NCBI GenBank assembly: GCA_001873945.1
Contig: MNYI01000166.1
Span: 4,337 to 11,426 of the forward strand
Reading direction: 5' to 3'
DNA length: 7,090 bases
DNA from: Candidatus Desantisbacteria bacterium CG2_30_40_21
Lineage (GTDB): Bacteria; UBA9089; CG2-30-40-21
The position numbers were made by a program, and so were the translations under genes. The notes below the pieces were generated by a model that searched no databases, was not told where the DNA came from, and worked only from the letters and a program-made list of their open reading frames with translations. Of this stretch, positions 1 to 6,588 are shown one piece after another (position 1 is the first letter of the stretch; each line of letters opens with the position of its first letter).

Positions 1-37
1 AAGGGTGCTGTCCCCATTTTCCCATGGAGAGATAATA

Positions 38-412
38 ATGATACAACGGTTAATTGTCCTGATAATATTGCTTACTTTTTTCTCTGCTTGTTCTAAAGTA
101 GAGTCAAAGCAAATTTTCAGGGCTAAAAAGAATGTTTCAAGCTATGCCCGAGATCTCCCTGGCGTAAAAAAGCATGAAATTATAGCTGTAAAATGTGTAA
201 AAGACTCTGAGGATGCCAGAAAGTTTCTTGAAAAAAATGGTGTAACCTCAAATATAATAAAGGTAAATTCTGGAGATATTGTGCTTATTGTCAGAGTTTT
301 TTACAGGTTTCAATGGATGGGGAAAAATATTATCTTTGTCTGTGACTCAAGGGGGAAGGCGAAAGATCTGATTGAAAGGACAAGGACGGAAAAGCCGTAT
401 ATGAAATGGTAG
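38..412 (+). CDS. Small putative lipoprotein of unknown function
   Basis: This encodes a 124-residue protein that I do not recognise. I start it at the ATG at 38 because a GGAGAG ribosome binding site lies at 26-31 with 6-nt spacing, and because this start places a signal sequence at the very N-terminus. Residues 1-17 are one basic residue followed by a hydrophobic run (LIVLIILLTFFSA), then Cys18. That resembles a lipobox (F-S-A-C), although Phe at -3 is not the usual Leu. The mature part is basic and mixed alpha/beta in character, with hydrophobic strands near residues 85-92 (IVLIVRVFY) and 98-103. An envelope location, probably lipid-anchored, is inference. A palindrome-rich gap separates it from the Lrp gene, so co-transcription is uncertain. 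An alternative start at 5 would put 11 polar residues ahead of the signal and is less likely. Confidence 0.6.
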   Translation: MIQRLIVLIILLTFFSACSKVESKQIFRAKKNVSSYARDLPGVKKHEIIAVKCVKDSEDARKFLEKNGVTSNIIKVNSGDIVLIVRVFYRFQWMGKNIIFVCDSRGKAKDLIERTRTEKPYMKW

Positions 413-527
413 GGGTTTGTAGTGACCGCATCCATGCGGTTCTTTGCTTCCTACAACGGCAATGTTCCTGCTGGTGGGTAAGGAAACCCCCACCCACAAC
501 CCCATGAATGGGGTTACTACGAATATC
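411..527. repeat. Intergenic palindrome cluster (two related palindromes plus a GT-rich hairpin)
   Basis: The gap between the lipoprotein-like gene and the Lrp gene holds three inverted repeats. Palindrome A is ACCGCAT/ATGCGGT at 425-431 and 434-440, preceded by TAGTG. Hairpin B is GTGGGT/ACCCAC at 474-479 and 492-497. Palindrome C is AACCCCAT/ATGGGGTT at 498-505 and 508-515, followed by ACTACG. A and C share one layout (TAGT-ACC-sCAT-nn-ATG-sGGT-ACTA) with paired base changes in both arms, as expected for members of a dispersed palindromic repeat family. No T-run follows any stem, so they are not canonical terminators. A role in mRNA stability or attenuation is possible but unproven. Confidence 0.55.
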
Positions 528-533
528 AGGAGG
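528..533 (+). promoter_or_regulatory. Strong Shine-Dalgarno site of the Lrp-type gene
   Basis: AGGAGG sits 6 nt before the ATG at 540, a near-perfect ribosome binding site that fixes the start. It lies just 3' of the last palindrome (498-515), so folding upstream could affect access to it. Confidence 0.75.
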
Positions 534-539
534 TAAAAA

Positions 540-1031
540 ATGGACACAAAGGATAGGGAAATATTAGAGATATTGGAGAAGGATGCCAAGATTCCTCTGG
601 CAAAGATTGCCCTTATGATTGCTTTAGATGAGGAAGATGTGAAATCAAGGGTCGAGAATCTTGAAAAAAAAGAGATTATTCTTCAGTATAAAACGATTAT
701 TGATTGGGAAAAAACGGATGAGGAAAAGGTTTATGCCTTTATCGAGGTCAGAGTGATCCCTAAAAAGAATACTGGATTTGACGCCATTGCCAAAAGGATA
801 TACAACTTTCCAGAGGTTCATTCCATGTATCTTATGGCTGGGGATTATGATTTTGCTGTGGTTGTAGAGGGGAAAAGCATGAAGGAATTGGCTTATTTTG
901 TAGCTGAAAAATTGTCTCCCCTGCCTCATATCCAAAGCACAGGCACACACTTTTTACTCAAAAAATATAAGCTCGATGGCAAAATCATTGAGGAAGAAAC
1001 AATGGATAAAAGGCTGGCGATGACACTGTAA
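540..1031 (+). CDS. Lrp/AsnC family transcriptional regulator
   Basis: This 163-residue protein has the standard length and layout of the Lrp/AsnC (feast/famine) family. An N-terminal winged helix-turn-helix spans about residues 1-55, opening with the family-typical MDTKDREILEILEKDA and followed by a recognition region around DEEDVKSRVENLEKKEII. An alpha/beta ligand-binding RAM domain spans about residues 62-145 and includes the diagnostic G-D-Y-D-F at 101-105. Such proteins form dimers or octamers on DNA and usually respond to amino acids. The start is fixed by AGGAGG 6 nt upstream. The aminotransferase begins 40 bp after the stop on the same strand, so the pair probably forms one operon and the regulator may control it and itself. 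The effector ligand cannot be read from the sequence. Confidence 0.9.
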   Translation: MDTKDREILEILEKDAKIPLAKIALMIALDEEDVKSRVENLEKKEIILQYKTIIDWEKTDEEKVYAFIEVRVIPKKNTGFDAIAKRIYNFPEVHSMYLMAGDYDFAVVVEGKSMKELAYFVAEKLSPLPHIQSTGTHFLLKKYKLDGKIIEEETMDKRLAMTL

Positions 1032-1071
1032 TTTATATCGGAAAGCTTTGGCACTCCAGGGAGTTATAACC

Positions 1072-2229
1072 ATGAAAGATTTTATTTCACACAAAGTTAA
1101 TACCATCCCACCCTCTGGGATACGGCAATTCTTTGACTTGATTGCAACAATGGAGGGGGTTGTCTCACTTGGAGTGGGAGAGCCTGATTTTGTTACACCA
1201 TGGCATATCCGTGAGGCAGCTGTTTATGCTATTGAGCGGGGATATACATCGTATACATCAAATGCTGGTTCACCCCAGCTTCGTGAGGCAATCAGCAAAA
1301 GGCTTTACTATGATTATAATCTTACCTATTCTCAGGAGGACGAAATACTTGTTACGGTTGGTGTGAGTGAGGCACTTGACCTGATATTGAGGGCAATTAT
1401 TAATCCAGGGGATGAAATCATCATTCCTGAGCCCTGCTATGTTTCGTACAAATCATGCACTATTCTTGCTGGTGGTGTCCCTGTAATTATTCCTACCATG
1501 GATACAGGGTTTAAGGTTACACCTGACCAGATAGAGACTGCCATCTCGCCAAAAACAAAGGCTCTCCTCATTTCCTATCCATCCAATCCCACTGGCACAG
1601 CATTAAACAGAGATGAACTCATAGGTATTTCAAAGGTAATAAAAAAACATAATCTATTGGTTATCTCAGATGAAATATATGGACTTCTTACCTATGATCA
1701 ACCATTTACATCCATTGCCTCTTTGCCGGGGATGAGGGACAGGACTATTCTTCTGGATGGTTTTTCCAAGGCATACGCCATGACCGGCTGGCGGGTTGGA
1801 TATGCAGCCGGGCACAAGGATATTATTTCCGCAATGTGCAAGATTCATCAATACAGTATGCTTTGTGCGTCTATTGTCAGCCAGATGGCAGCTGTAGAGG
1901 CACTTAAAAATGGAAAGGCACAGATGGAAAAGATGCGGGATGAATACAACCGTCGCCGAAGATTAATCGTTAATGGATTTAACAGAATAGGACTAGACTG
2001 TTTTATGCCAGAGGGTGCTTTCTACGCTTTTCCTTCTATAACATCTACAGGCTTGAGCTCTGAGGATTTTGCGGAAAAGTTGCTTTTTGAAGAAAAGGTA
2101 GCTGTTGTCCCGGGAAATGTGTTTGGTGATTGTGGCAGCGGCTATATCCGATGTTCATATGCCACTTCTCTGGAAAATATTGAAGAGGCATTGGTAAGAA
2201 TACAGAGATTTGTTGGAAGGGGGAATTGA
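1072..2229 (+). CDS. Class I/II PLP-dependent aminotransferase (aspartate aminotransferase-like)
   Basis: This 385-residue fold-type I aminotransferase is full length for its family. Visible landmarks are the N-terminal SLGVGEPDF segment, the SNPTG motif with Asn172, Asp200 in SDEIY (pairs with the PLP ring nitrogen) with Tyr203, the Schiff-base lysine Lys233 in GFSKAYAMTGWRVGY, Arg241 (PLP phosphate), and Arg360 in GYIRCSYA, which binds the substrate alpha-carboxylate. All key residues are present, so it should be active, moving an amino group between an amino acid and a 2-oxo acid in the cytoplasm. The exact substrate (aspartate, aromatic or alanine-type) is not determined. I use the ATG at 1072 because AGGGAG lies 8 nt upstream at 1058-1063; an upstream TTG at 1048 in the same frame is less likely. 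It follows the Lrp-type regulator closely and converges with the ATPase subunit I gene 32 bp beyond its stop. Confidence 0.93.
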   Translation: MKDFISHKVNTIPPSGIRQFFDLIATMEGVVSLGVGEPDFVTPWHIREAAVYAIERGYTSYTSNAGSPQLREAISKRLYYDYNLTYSQEDEILVTVGVSEALDLILRAIINPGDEIIIPEPCYVSYKSCTILAGGVPVIIPTMDTGFKVTPDQIETAISPKTKALLISYPSNPTGTALNRDELIGISKVIKKHNLLVISDEIYGLLTYDQPFTSIASLPGMRDRTILLDGFSKAYAMTGWRVGYAAGHKDIISAMCKIHQYSMLCASIVSQMAAVEALKNGKAQMEKMRDEYNRRRRLIVNGFNRIGLDCFMPEGAFYAFPSITSTGLSSEDFAEKLLFEEKVAVVPGNVFGDCGSGYIRCSYATSLENIEEALVRIQRFVGRGN

Positions 2230-2258
2230 GCCGTATTACTATTTCTAAGACTCCTGAT

Positions 2259-2281
2259 AATTTATGCCCCACTTGAGTATA
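2259..2281. repeat. Solo terminal inverted repeat of the 156-bp element, at the 3' end of the ATPase subunit I gene
   Basis: This 23-bp stretch is identical to 4818-4840, the right end of the small element inside res. It contains TTATGCCCCACTTGAGTATA. The second end and core of the element are absent nearby. Read on the minus strand, it supplies the last codons and the TAA stop of the subunit I gene. It is probably the scar of a partly deleted element, or a recombination junction between two copies. Confidence 0.8.
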
Positions 2282-4268
2282 TATATTTATTCTTTCTTCC
2301 AAACGGCTGAAATTCCTTCCCTCCACCCTCGAAAAATTTCGAGAAATATTCTAAGAATTGCAATCTGCTTGAATGCACAAACCCGCTGAGGGTATTTATA
2401 ACAATATTAAAGGTATGCCCACCGATAAGAATAAGCCCGGCCAGAACGAAACCGAGGTATGGTATCTCTGTAGTCATTTTTGCCACCCCATTAATGGTCA
2501 TGGCAATTGCACTTGTAGCCAGCCCCAGGGCAAGCAATCGAGCATAAGAAAGCACATCACCAAAATAGCCAACCACATTATACAGGCTGATAACCCCACC
2601 AAACAGCTTACCAAGGATTCCCTTATTTGCCCTGCCTTGAGTAAGGATAAGGACAATGGCCATAATAGATGCCCCTTTACCTGCCACTGCGGCTATCTCC
2701 GGAGACACCTTGCCACCCAAAATAAAGCTATAGCCCATGGGTAAAAGAAAAATAAGAAAAACGAGCCATGATACCTGATCCAATAAGACATTTAAGAACA
2801 TTTTGTCACGAATATTGCTACATGCTTTAATCGTAATGCCTGTAAATATCTGGATAATTCCAAGCCCCAGAGCCAACTTCAACATATCAAGAGGATTTTC
2901 TATAGGATTAATAATAACTATTTTTTGAAACAGTTGAGGCAAAACAGACATCTCAATCCCAAACCAGCCGCCAGTTATTGCCCCAATAGCTATTGTGGAG
3001 ATGCCACACCATAATAGCATCTTGACTAATCTTGCCCCCCCCCCTGTTGGCTTAAATTTTTTCAGGATAAAGAGGGAAATGGCTGTTAATATCATCCCAT
3101 AACCTGCATCTGTAATGCAACACCCAAAAAATATAACAAAGAATGGGGCAAGAAATGGCGTTGGGTCGAATTCACGGTAATGAGGCCTACCATAAAGTGT
3201 TGTCACAAACTCAAAAGGAGAAACACAAGCATTATTTTCTAAGGCAATTGGGGGGCAGTCATCCTTCAAACAAGGAAGGGTAACAATCTCTAATTCTGGT
3301 GATATTTTCTCTATTTCTCTTTTAATAAATATCTCATCTTTTGCTCGAATCCAACCCTTAATAAAAAAGACTTCTCTGGTATGGGCAAATTTAGCCTGTA
3401 TCTGTCCTTTTTGGATATTCTCAAAGACAAGGTCATACAAAACAAGGGCTTTGTCCCGTTCATTCTTAGTAAAATTCCTGCATTCCTTCTTTATGCTAAC
3501 ATATTCTTCATCTATTGTAGAAATTTCTACCTGTATCTGTCGCATCACCTCAGCTGGTTTGCCGGCAATACCCTCAAACCTGATTAGTTTACACCCATAA
3601 TGATTAAGAATGGCAAGAATTTTGGAGGCATCCTCCTTTAACATCAGCAAAAAAAGATAGTCCATAGTATTGCTTTTTCGTATTACCTGTAGCTCAAAGC
3701 CTGTTGTTAATTTACTAATCTCTTTCTGAATCTCAGGCAACACCCCTTTTTTGGCTATAATTAGCTGGCTTGTAACCATGGACATATCCTGTAAATTCTG
3801 CAAGCCAGCATCCAAATTCTGCCATGGAGACAGTTCAACCAATAGATCCTGCTTTTTAGATTTTTCCAATTGCAGACCCATCATCCTGTTTTCCAGCTCC
3901 AGACATTGAGAATAGAGCTGGCTGATATCTGTTTTTTGTCTGATATTCTCTATTTCCTGAGATGTCATCATTAATTCAGCAGGAGAAAGCATGGCTAATA
4001 AGCCCTTCTGCCCCTCCAGAGAGCTGGCTGTAAAATTGATAATATATTCTAATTGGCTCAAACTTTCTTCAAGATCGTTTGTTTGAATGCCTATTTCACT
4101 TAAGGAGTTAGGGGTTGGTTGAAGCATCGAACCCGATTTTTCCTCCTTCATTTCATCCCGGGCATTTTCGATATGGACACAACCTAAGCTCATCATAGTA
4201 TCAATTACCCTTTCTCTTAGTGGATAATATCCTGAAAGCTGAAATTTTTTCATTTGACTAATAGCCAT
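2262..4268 (-). CDS. ntpI: V/A-type ATP synthase/ATPase subunit I (a subunit)
   Basis: This 668-residue protein is the large membrane stator subunit of the V/A-type rotary ATPase and forms the ion half-channels against the rotor ring. Residues 1 to about 345 are the cytoplasmic half, rich in heptad-like helices (for example 90-170 and 240-290). The membrane half follows. The family hallmark DPTPFLAPFFVIFFG begins at 368, is followed by DAGYG, and runs into several hydrophobic segments up to about residue 640. Near the end, GDVLSYARLLALGLA holds the conserved channel arginine, Arg577. AGGGG at 4276-4280 lies 7 nt before the ATG. The gene contains a run of ten G (minus strand, 3035-3044) coding Gly409-411. 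The last residues (YSSGA) and the stop codon come from a transposon-end repeat, so the native C-terminus is probably altered. The usual downstream partners (K, E, C, F, A, B, D) are not next to it. Confidence 0.95.
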   Translation of the reverse strand: MAISQMKKFQLSGYYPLRERVIDTMMSLGCVHIENARDEMKEEKSGSMLQPTPNSLSEIGIQTNDLEESLSQLEYIINFTASSLEGQKGLLAMLSPAELMMTSQEIENIRQKTDISQLYSQCLELENRMMGLQLEKSKKQDLLVELSPWQNLDAGLQNLQDMSMVTSQLIIAKKGVLPEIQKEISKLTTGFELQVIRKSNTMDYLFLLMLKEDASKILAILNHYGCKLIRFEGIAGKPAEVMRQIQVEISTIDEEYVSIKKECRNFTKNERDKALVLYDLVFENIQKGQIQAKFAHTREVFFIKGWIRAKDEIFIKREIEKISPELEIVTLPCLKDDCPPIALENNACVSPFEFVTTLYGRPHYREFDPTPFLAPFFVIFFGCCITDAGYGMILTAISLFILKKFKPTGGGARLVKMLLWCGISTIAIGAITGGWFGIEMSVLPQLFQKIVIINPIENPLDMLKLALGLGIIQIFTGITIKACSNIRDKMFLNVLLDQVSWLVFLIFLLPMGYSFILGGKVSPEIAAVAGKGASIMAIVLILTQGRANKGILGKLFGGVISLYNVVGYFGDVLSYARLLALGLATSAIAMTINGVAKMTTEIPYLGFVLAGLILIGGHTFNIVINTLSGFVHSSRLQFLEYFSKFFEGGGKEFQPFGRKNKYIYSSGA

Positions 4269-4324
4269 AATGGTACCCCTGTCGTAATTATTTAGTAGGC
4301 ATAATAGTTATGTTTTTTTCGTAA

Positions 4325-4348
4325 CTACTCACCACAGAGACACGGATT
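4325..4348. other. Junction that truncates res, with a CACCACAGAGACAC sequence
   Basis: The recognisable res coding sequence ends at about 4348. It is followed on the plus strand by ACTCACCACAGAGACACGG (starting at 4327) next to GTAACT. On the minus strand this yields the residues PCLCGE and a stop. The sequence has the look of a short dispersed repeat marking a recombination or insertion boundary between the R-M cassette and the subunit I upstream region. No second copy is visible in the window, so the repeat status is inference. Confidence 0.35.
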
Positions 4349-4682
4349 GCGTCCGCCCACACCGTTGTCGGGCAAGACCGGGTCGTCTTTCAAAAAGATG
4401 CGTAGGCCCTGAAAATCCTTGTAGATGCGATCCAGCACGATGATGTTGGGGGCGATCACCAGAAAGTTGCGCGCAAGCTGCGACTCCGGCTCATACAACT
4501 TGTGGTAAAAACTCCAGGCCAGAACGAGACTCAGCACCTTCGTCTTGCCTGTGCCGGTCGCCATTTTAATCACAAAGCGCCGCCAGGTCTCGTCAAACAT
4601 GCCAGTAGAAATGGCGTCAGAACTATCAAATCGCATCAGGTCGTACTTATCCTGCACGCCCACCACATCATGCAGATAGATA

Positions 4683-4838
4683 TACTCAAGTGGGGCATAA
4701 ATTGCGTTTTTCGCTGGTCTTAATCAACGATAGCTGTGTTGTTCAGGTTCGCAATAGTACACTATTGCTCACCTTCACGCCTTGCTCTCCTTGATTAATC
4801 CTCACCGAAAAAATCGCAATTTATGCCCCACTTGAGTA
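4683..4838. mobile_element. 156-bp MITE-like element with 24-bp perfect terminal inverted repeats and TA target duplication
   Basis: The ends at 4683-4706 and 4815-4838 are perfect 24-bp inverted repeats that begin TACTCAAGTGGGGCATAAAT. Both are flanked by TA (4681-4682 and 4839-4840), which fits a two-base target duplication. The core has no coding capacity but contains an 18-bp palindrome, GCAATAGT-AC-ACTATTGC, at 4751-4768. Taking out the element with one TA restores the res reading frame exactly, which shows it is an insertion. TA targets and long terminal repeats are typical of the IS630/Tc1-mariner group, so this is probably a non-autonomous derivative moved by a transposase encoded elsewhere. 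That family assignment is inference. Related ends occur at 2259-2281 and 7032-7090. Confidence 0.85.
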
Positions 4839-5138
4839 TAATCGTCTCCAACGCCTCACGCTGGGCAAAGTAATATTGGAACTCGTTCATTACGCCATCG
4901 GCTCGTAGCAAAAGATGCGAAGTTTTGAACCACCAGTTGAGCAGGCTCTTGCTTGTGTCCGTTGCCCTCACATATCCGCTCTCCCGCCACTCCTTAACCT
5001 TCCGGCGCAGTTGTGGCACCAGCGGCGACATCAGCTTATCCATACTGGTGTCGCGCAGGGCTTCGTCCGCAGGAAACCAGCGGATTTCCGGATCGAGGAT
5101 AATATAAGGCGAATCAGGGAAGTTTGGATGCAATGCCA

Positions 5139-5951
5139 TTATTTGTCCTCCACTTCAAGGTGTTTGATTCCTGTGTCATTCGTCAGAATTTTCATCTGTT
5201 GGATTGCAATTTGGTTCAACCTGCAAAGCCGTTCTGCCTGTAGTCTCTTTTCCTGAATGAAAAGGGCATTTAGATTTTCCAGATTAGAGAGACAAACAAG
5301 TTGTGACACATTTGCGTAGTCTCGAATATTGCCTTTGTTGTCCGGATGACTATCTCGCCACTCCTTCGCGGTCATGCCAAATAAAGCCATGTTCAGGACA
5401 TCCGCTTCCGAGGCGTAAATCAGGCTTGTCTGTTGTAAAGTTAGCTCCGGCGGTATAAGGTTCTCTTTGATAGCATCAGTATGAATTCGATAGTTAATTT
5501 TGGTCAGATTCCGACGAATATCCCATCCAAGCAACTTATGCTCTTCGTCCTTTAGTCGCTGGAACTCTTTGATGAGATAAATTTTAAATTCAGCACTGAT
5601 CCACATACCAAATTCAAAAGCTATGTCTTTATGTGCGTAAGTACCGCCGTATCTCCCTGCTGTAGCCTTTAATCCAATAGCATTTGTTTTTTCAGTCCAC
5701 TCTTTAACACTGAGCTTATAACTGTTTAAGCCCGCCTGACTTTTAATTATGGCAAATTCGCCATAATTAAAATTATGATTATAAATTCTTTCCCAAATAC
5801 CGAGAAATTCAATAGTATTTCTGTTGCGTAACCAGTCAGAAATAAAAAAATCGCCATCTTTGGCTTTAAGCATGTCTGTTAGGGAAATATAGTCGTTATT
5901 GTTAAGCGTAATAACAGATATCTCAGTGCCTTTAACTTTGATCTTCGCCAT
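5139..5951 (-). CDS. KilA-N domain protein of the restriction-modification cassette
   Basis: This 270-residue protein has an N-terminal KilA-N DNA-binding domain, first known from phage and large DNA virus proteins. The visible hallmarks are YISLTDMLKA at 21-30, ISDWLRNRNTIEFL at 37-50, GRYGGTYAHKDIAFEF at 99-114 and WISAEFKIYLIKEFQRLK at 117-134. The rest, about 140-270, is a mostly helical region with conserved-looking ASEADVLNMALFGMTAKEW and a long C-terminal helix; its role is unknown. GGAGG at 5961-5965 precedes the ATG, and one-base TAATG overlaps join it to mod upstream and res downstream. I know this kind of protein as a passenger in several R-M and phage-like loci. A role as a regulator or as an accessory defence factor is inference. 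Unlike its two neighbours it shows no sign of decay. Confidence 0.85.
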   Translation of the reverse strand: MAKIKVKGTEISVITLNNNDYISLTDMLKAKDGDFFISDWLRNRNTIEFLGIWERIYNHNFNYGEFAIIKSQAGLNSYKLSVKEWTEKTNAIGLKATAGRYGGTYAHKDIAFEFGMWISAEFKIYLIKEFQRLKDEEHKLLGWDIRRNLTKINYRIHTDAIKENLIPPELTLQQTSLIYASEADVLNMALFGMTAKEWRDSHPDNKGNIRDYANVSQLVCLSNLENLNALFIQEKRLQAERLCRLNQIAIQQMKILTNDTGIKHLEVEDK

Positions 5952-6514
5952 TATTTTTTACCTCCTACATTTACCTCTACTATTGTCATGGTATCATTAC
6001 CAAAAATATCCACCACCTTAACTGCCAGCTTGCGCCTGCCTGCGCCGCGAGCGTCGCGGCAGGCAGGCCGCCCCGACTCGCATTCGTGAAAGACGCTGAC
6101 AAGTTCCAGCGAGCGGTCTTTCTTGGTGCGGAAGGTTTGCCACTCGTTTTCAAAGATATAATCCCCTGTCCAGTGTTCTTCCCATTCGCCGCTGTCTTCG
6201 TTCTTCACGCGGATAATTTCGCGATTGCTTTCAAAATCGAAATCCACCGACCCGCGGATATCAAATGAGCACCTACAATTGAGGTTCAGATCGAACAAAC
6301 TCATTTGCGAGCGTTCAGCCCGCGGTTCATCCACCTGCTCGATAATCTGAAATGGCAACACGATATTGCAGACCTCGCTTGTCTTATCGTTCCAGACCAA
6401 TTCCACCTCCCGTTTCTCTTCAAAGAGCAGAAAGCGAAACTTATCTGGCAGGGGCTTGTTGGCTTCGATATAGCGAATAACCTCTTGTTGTTCCTGCTCT
6501 GTTAATCGTGCCAT
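5951..6514 (-). pseudogene. mod: Type III-like DNA methyltransferase Mod remnant, catalytic core deleted
   Basis: This open frame of 187 codons begins with MARLTEQEQQEVIRYIEANK and runs through FLLFEEKREVELVWNDKTSE to IIEQVDEPRAE, which I recognise as the N-terminus of the methyltransferase paired with this kind of Res. The second half, from about GSVDFDFESNREIIRVKN through WTGDYIFENEWQTFRTKKDR to VKVVDIFGNDTM, resembles the C-terminal end of the same enzymes. The middle is missing: no DPPY-type catalytic motif or FxGxG cofactor motif is present, and the length is far below a normal Mod. The join lies roughly at residues 73-88 (6250-6300). The frame is open and has GAGG at 6521-6524 before the ATG, so a small protein may still be made, but it cannot methylate DNA. 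A 36-bp palindromic insertion adds RPACRDARGAGR near residues 146-157. Confidence 0.65.
6034..6068. repeat. GC-rich palindromic repeat inside the mod remnant
   Basis: GCCTGCCTGC at 6034-6043 is the exact inverted complement of GCAGGCAGGC at 6059-6068. A second inner pair, CGCGA (6046-6050) and TCGCG (6054-6058), extends the hairpin. It lies in frame in the coding sequence and encodes RPACRDARGAGR on the minus strand between CESG and RKLAVKVVD, a basic, low-complexity stretch unlike the flanking protein. It is much richer in GC than its surroundings, as expected of an inserted mobile palindromic unit. Confidence 0.8.
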
Positions 6515-6546
6515 GAATAACCTCTTTGATTATCACCTTTGATTTT

Positions 6547-6588
6547 GCCGATTTCGATGTCCATAGGAAAATCTGCACCCACATTACC
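6547..6588 (-). pseudogene. Possible short fragment of a Mod core (GNVGADFPMDIEIG)
   Basis: Between the ATPase subunit H gene and the mod remnant, one minus-strand frame reads GNVGADFPMDIEIG before losing resemblance and stopping at TAA near 6503. From memory, methyltransferases of this kind have a similar stretch just after their DPPF/DPPY motif. If so, this is a displaced scrap of the missing mod core. The match is short and could be chance. Confidence 0.25.

Larger units (their letters stand above)
4325..5139 (-). pseudogene. res: Type III-like restriction enzyme Res subunit, interrupted and truncated
   Basis: The gene opens with MALHPNFPDSPYIILDPEIR at 5139, with GGAGG at 5147-5151, and overlaps the KilA-N stop by one base (TAATG). 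The first part reads about 100 native residues up to ALETI and is then cut by a 156-bp element, which adds a foreign tail and a stop at 4795. After the element the same protein resumes as IYLHDVVGVQDKYDLMRF, followed by the helicase motif I MATGTGKT (4541-4564) and NFLVIAPNIIVLDRI. Excising the element together with one TA copy rejoins the two halves in frame (ETI-IYLHDV). The end is also lost: after GVGGRN the frame enters a repeat-like sequence and stops at 4325. Nearly all of the helicase and the whole nuclease part of a normally much longer protein are missing, so it cannot cut DNA. Local GC content is higher than in the ATPase genes, which suggests transfer. Confidence 0.88.

Noticed and set aside
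5..22. GTGCTGTCCCCATTTTCC as a possible insertion-sequence end
   Set aside because: It resembles short sequences seen near transposase genes, but with only one copy at the window edge nothing here supports that call.
425..515. Rho-independent terminator after the lipoprotein-like gene
   Set aside because: The stems have very short loops and no T-run follows; they fit a palindromic repeat family better.
645..950. Minus-strand open frame of 101 codons
   Set aside because: It is antisense to the well-supported Lrp-type gene and shows no family features or start signals.
2230..2261. Bidirectional terminator between the convergent aminotransferase and subunit I genes
   Set aside because: I found no stable GC-rich stem or T-run in this 32-bp gap.
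2373..2744. Plus-strand open frame of 123 codons
   Set aside because: It lies fully antisense to the conserved membrane part of ATPase subunit I, has no ribosome binding site and reads as low-information sequence rich in His, Cys and Pro.
4502..4723. Plus-strand open frame running from res into the element
   Set aside because: It is antisense to the helicase motif I region and its end is made by the inserted element.
4681..4840. CRISPR repeats or a small RNA gene from the inverted repeats
   Set aside because: There are only two inverted copies with TA flanks and no spacer array; restoration of the res frame shows a transposable element.
4915..5256. Plus-strand open frames across the res start and KilA-N end
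   Set aside because: They are antisense to clearly recognisable res and KilA-N coding sequence and have no plausible protein features.
6086..6505. Plus-strand open frames within the mod remnant
   Set aside because: They are antisense to the mod remnant, whose N-terminus and C-terminal segment are recognisable on the minus strand.
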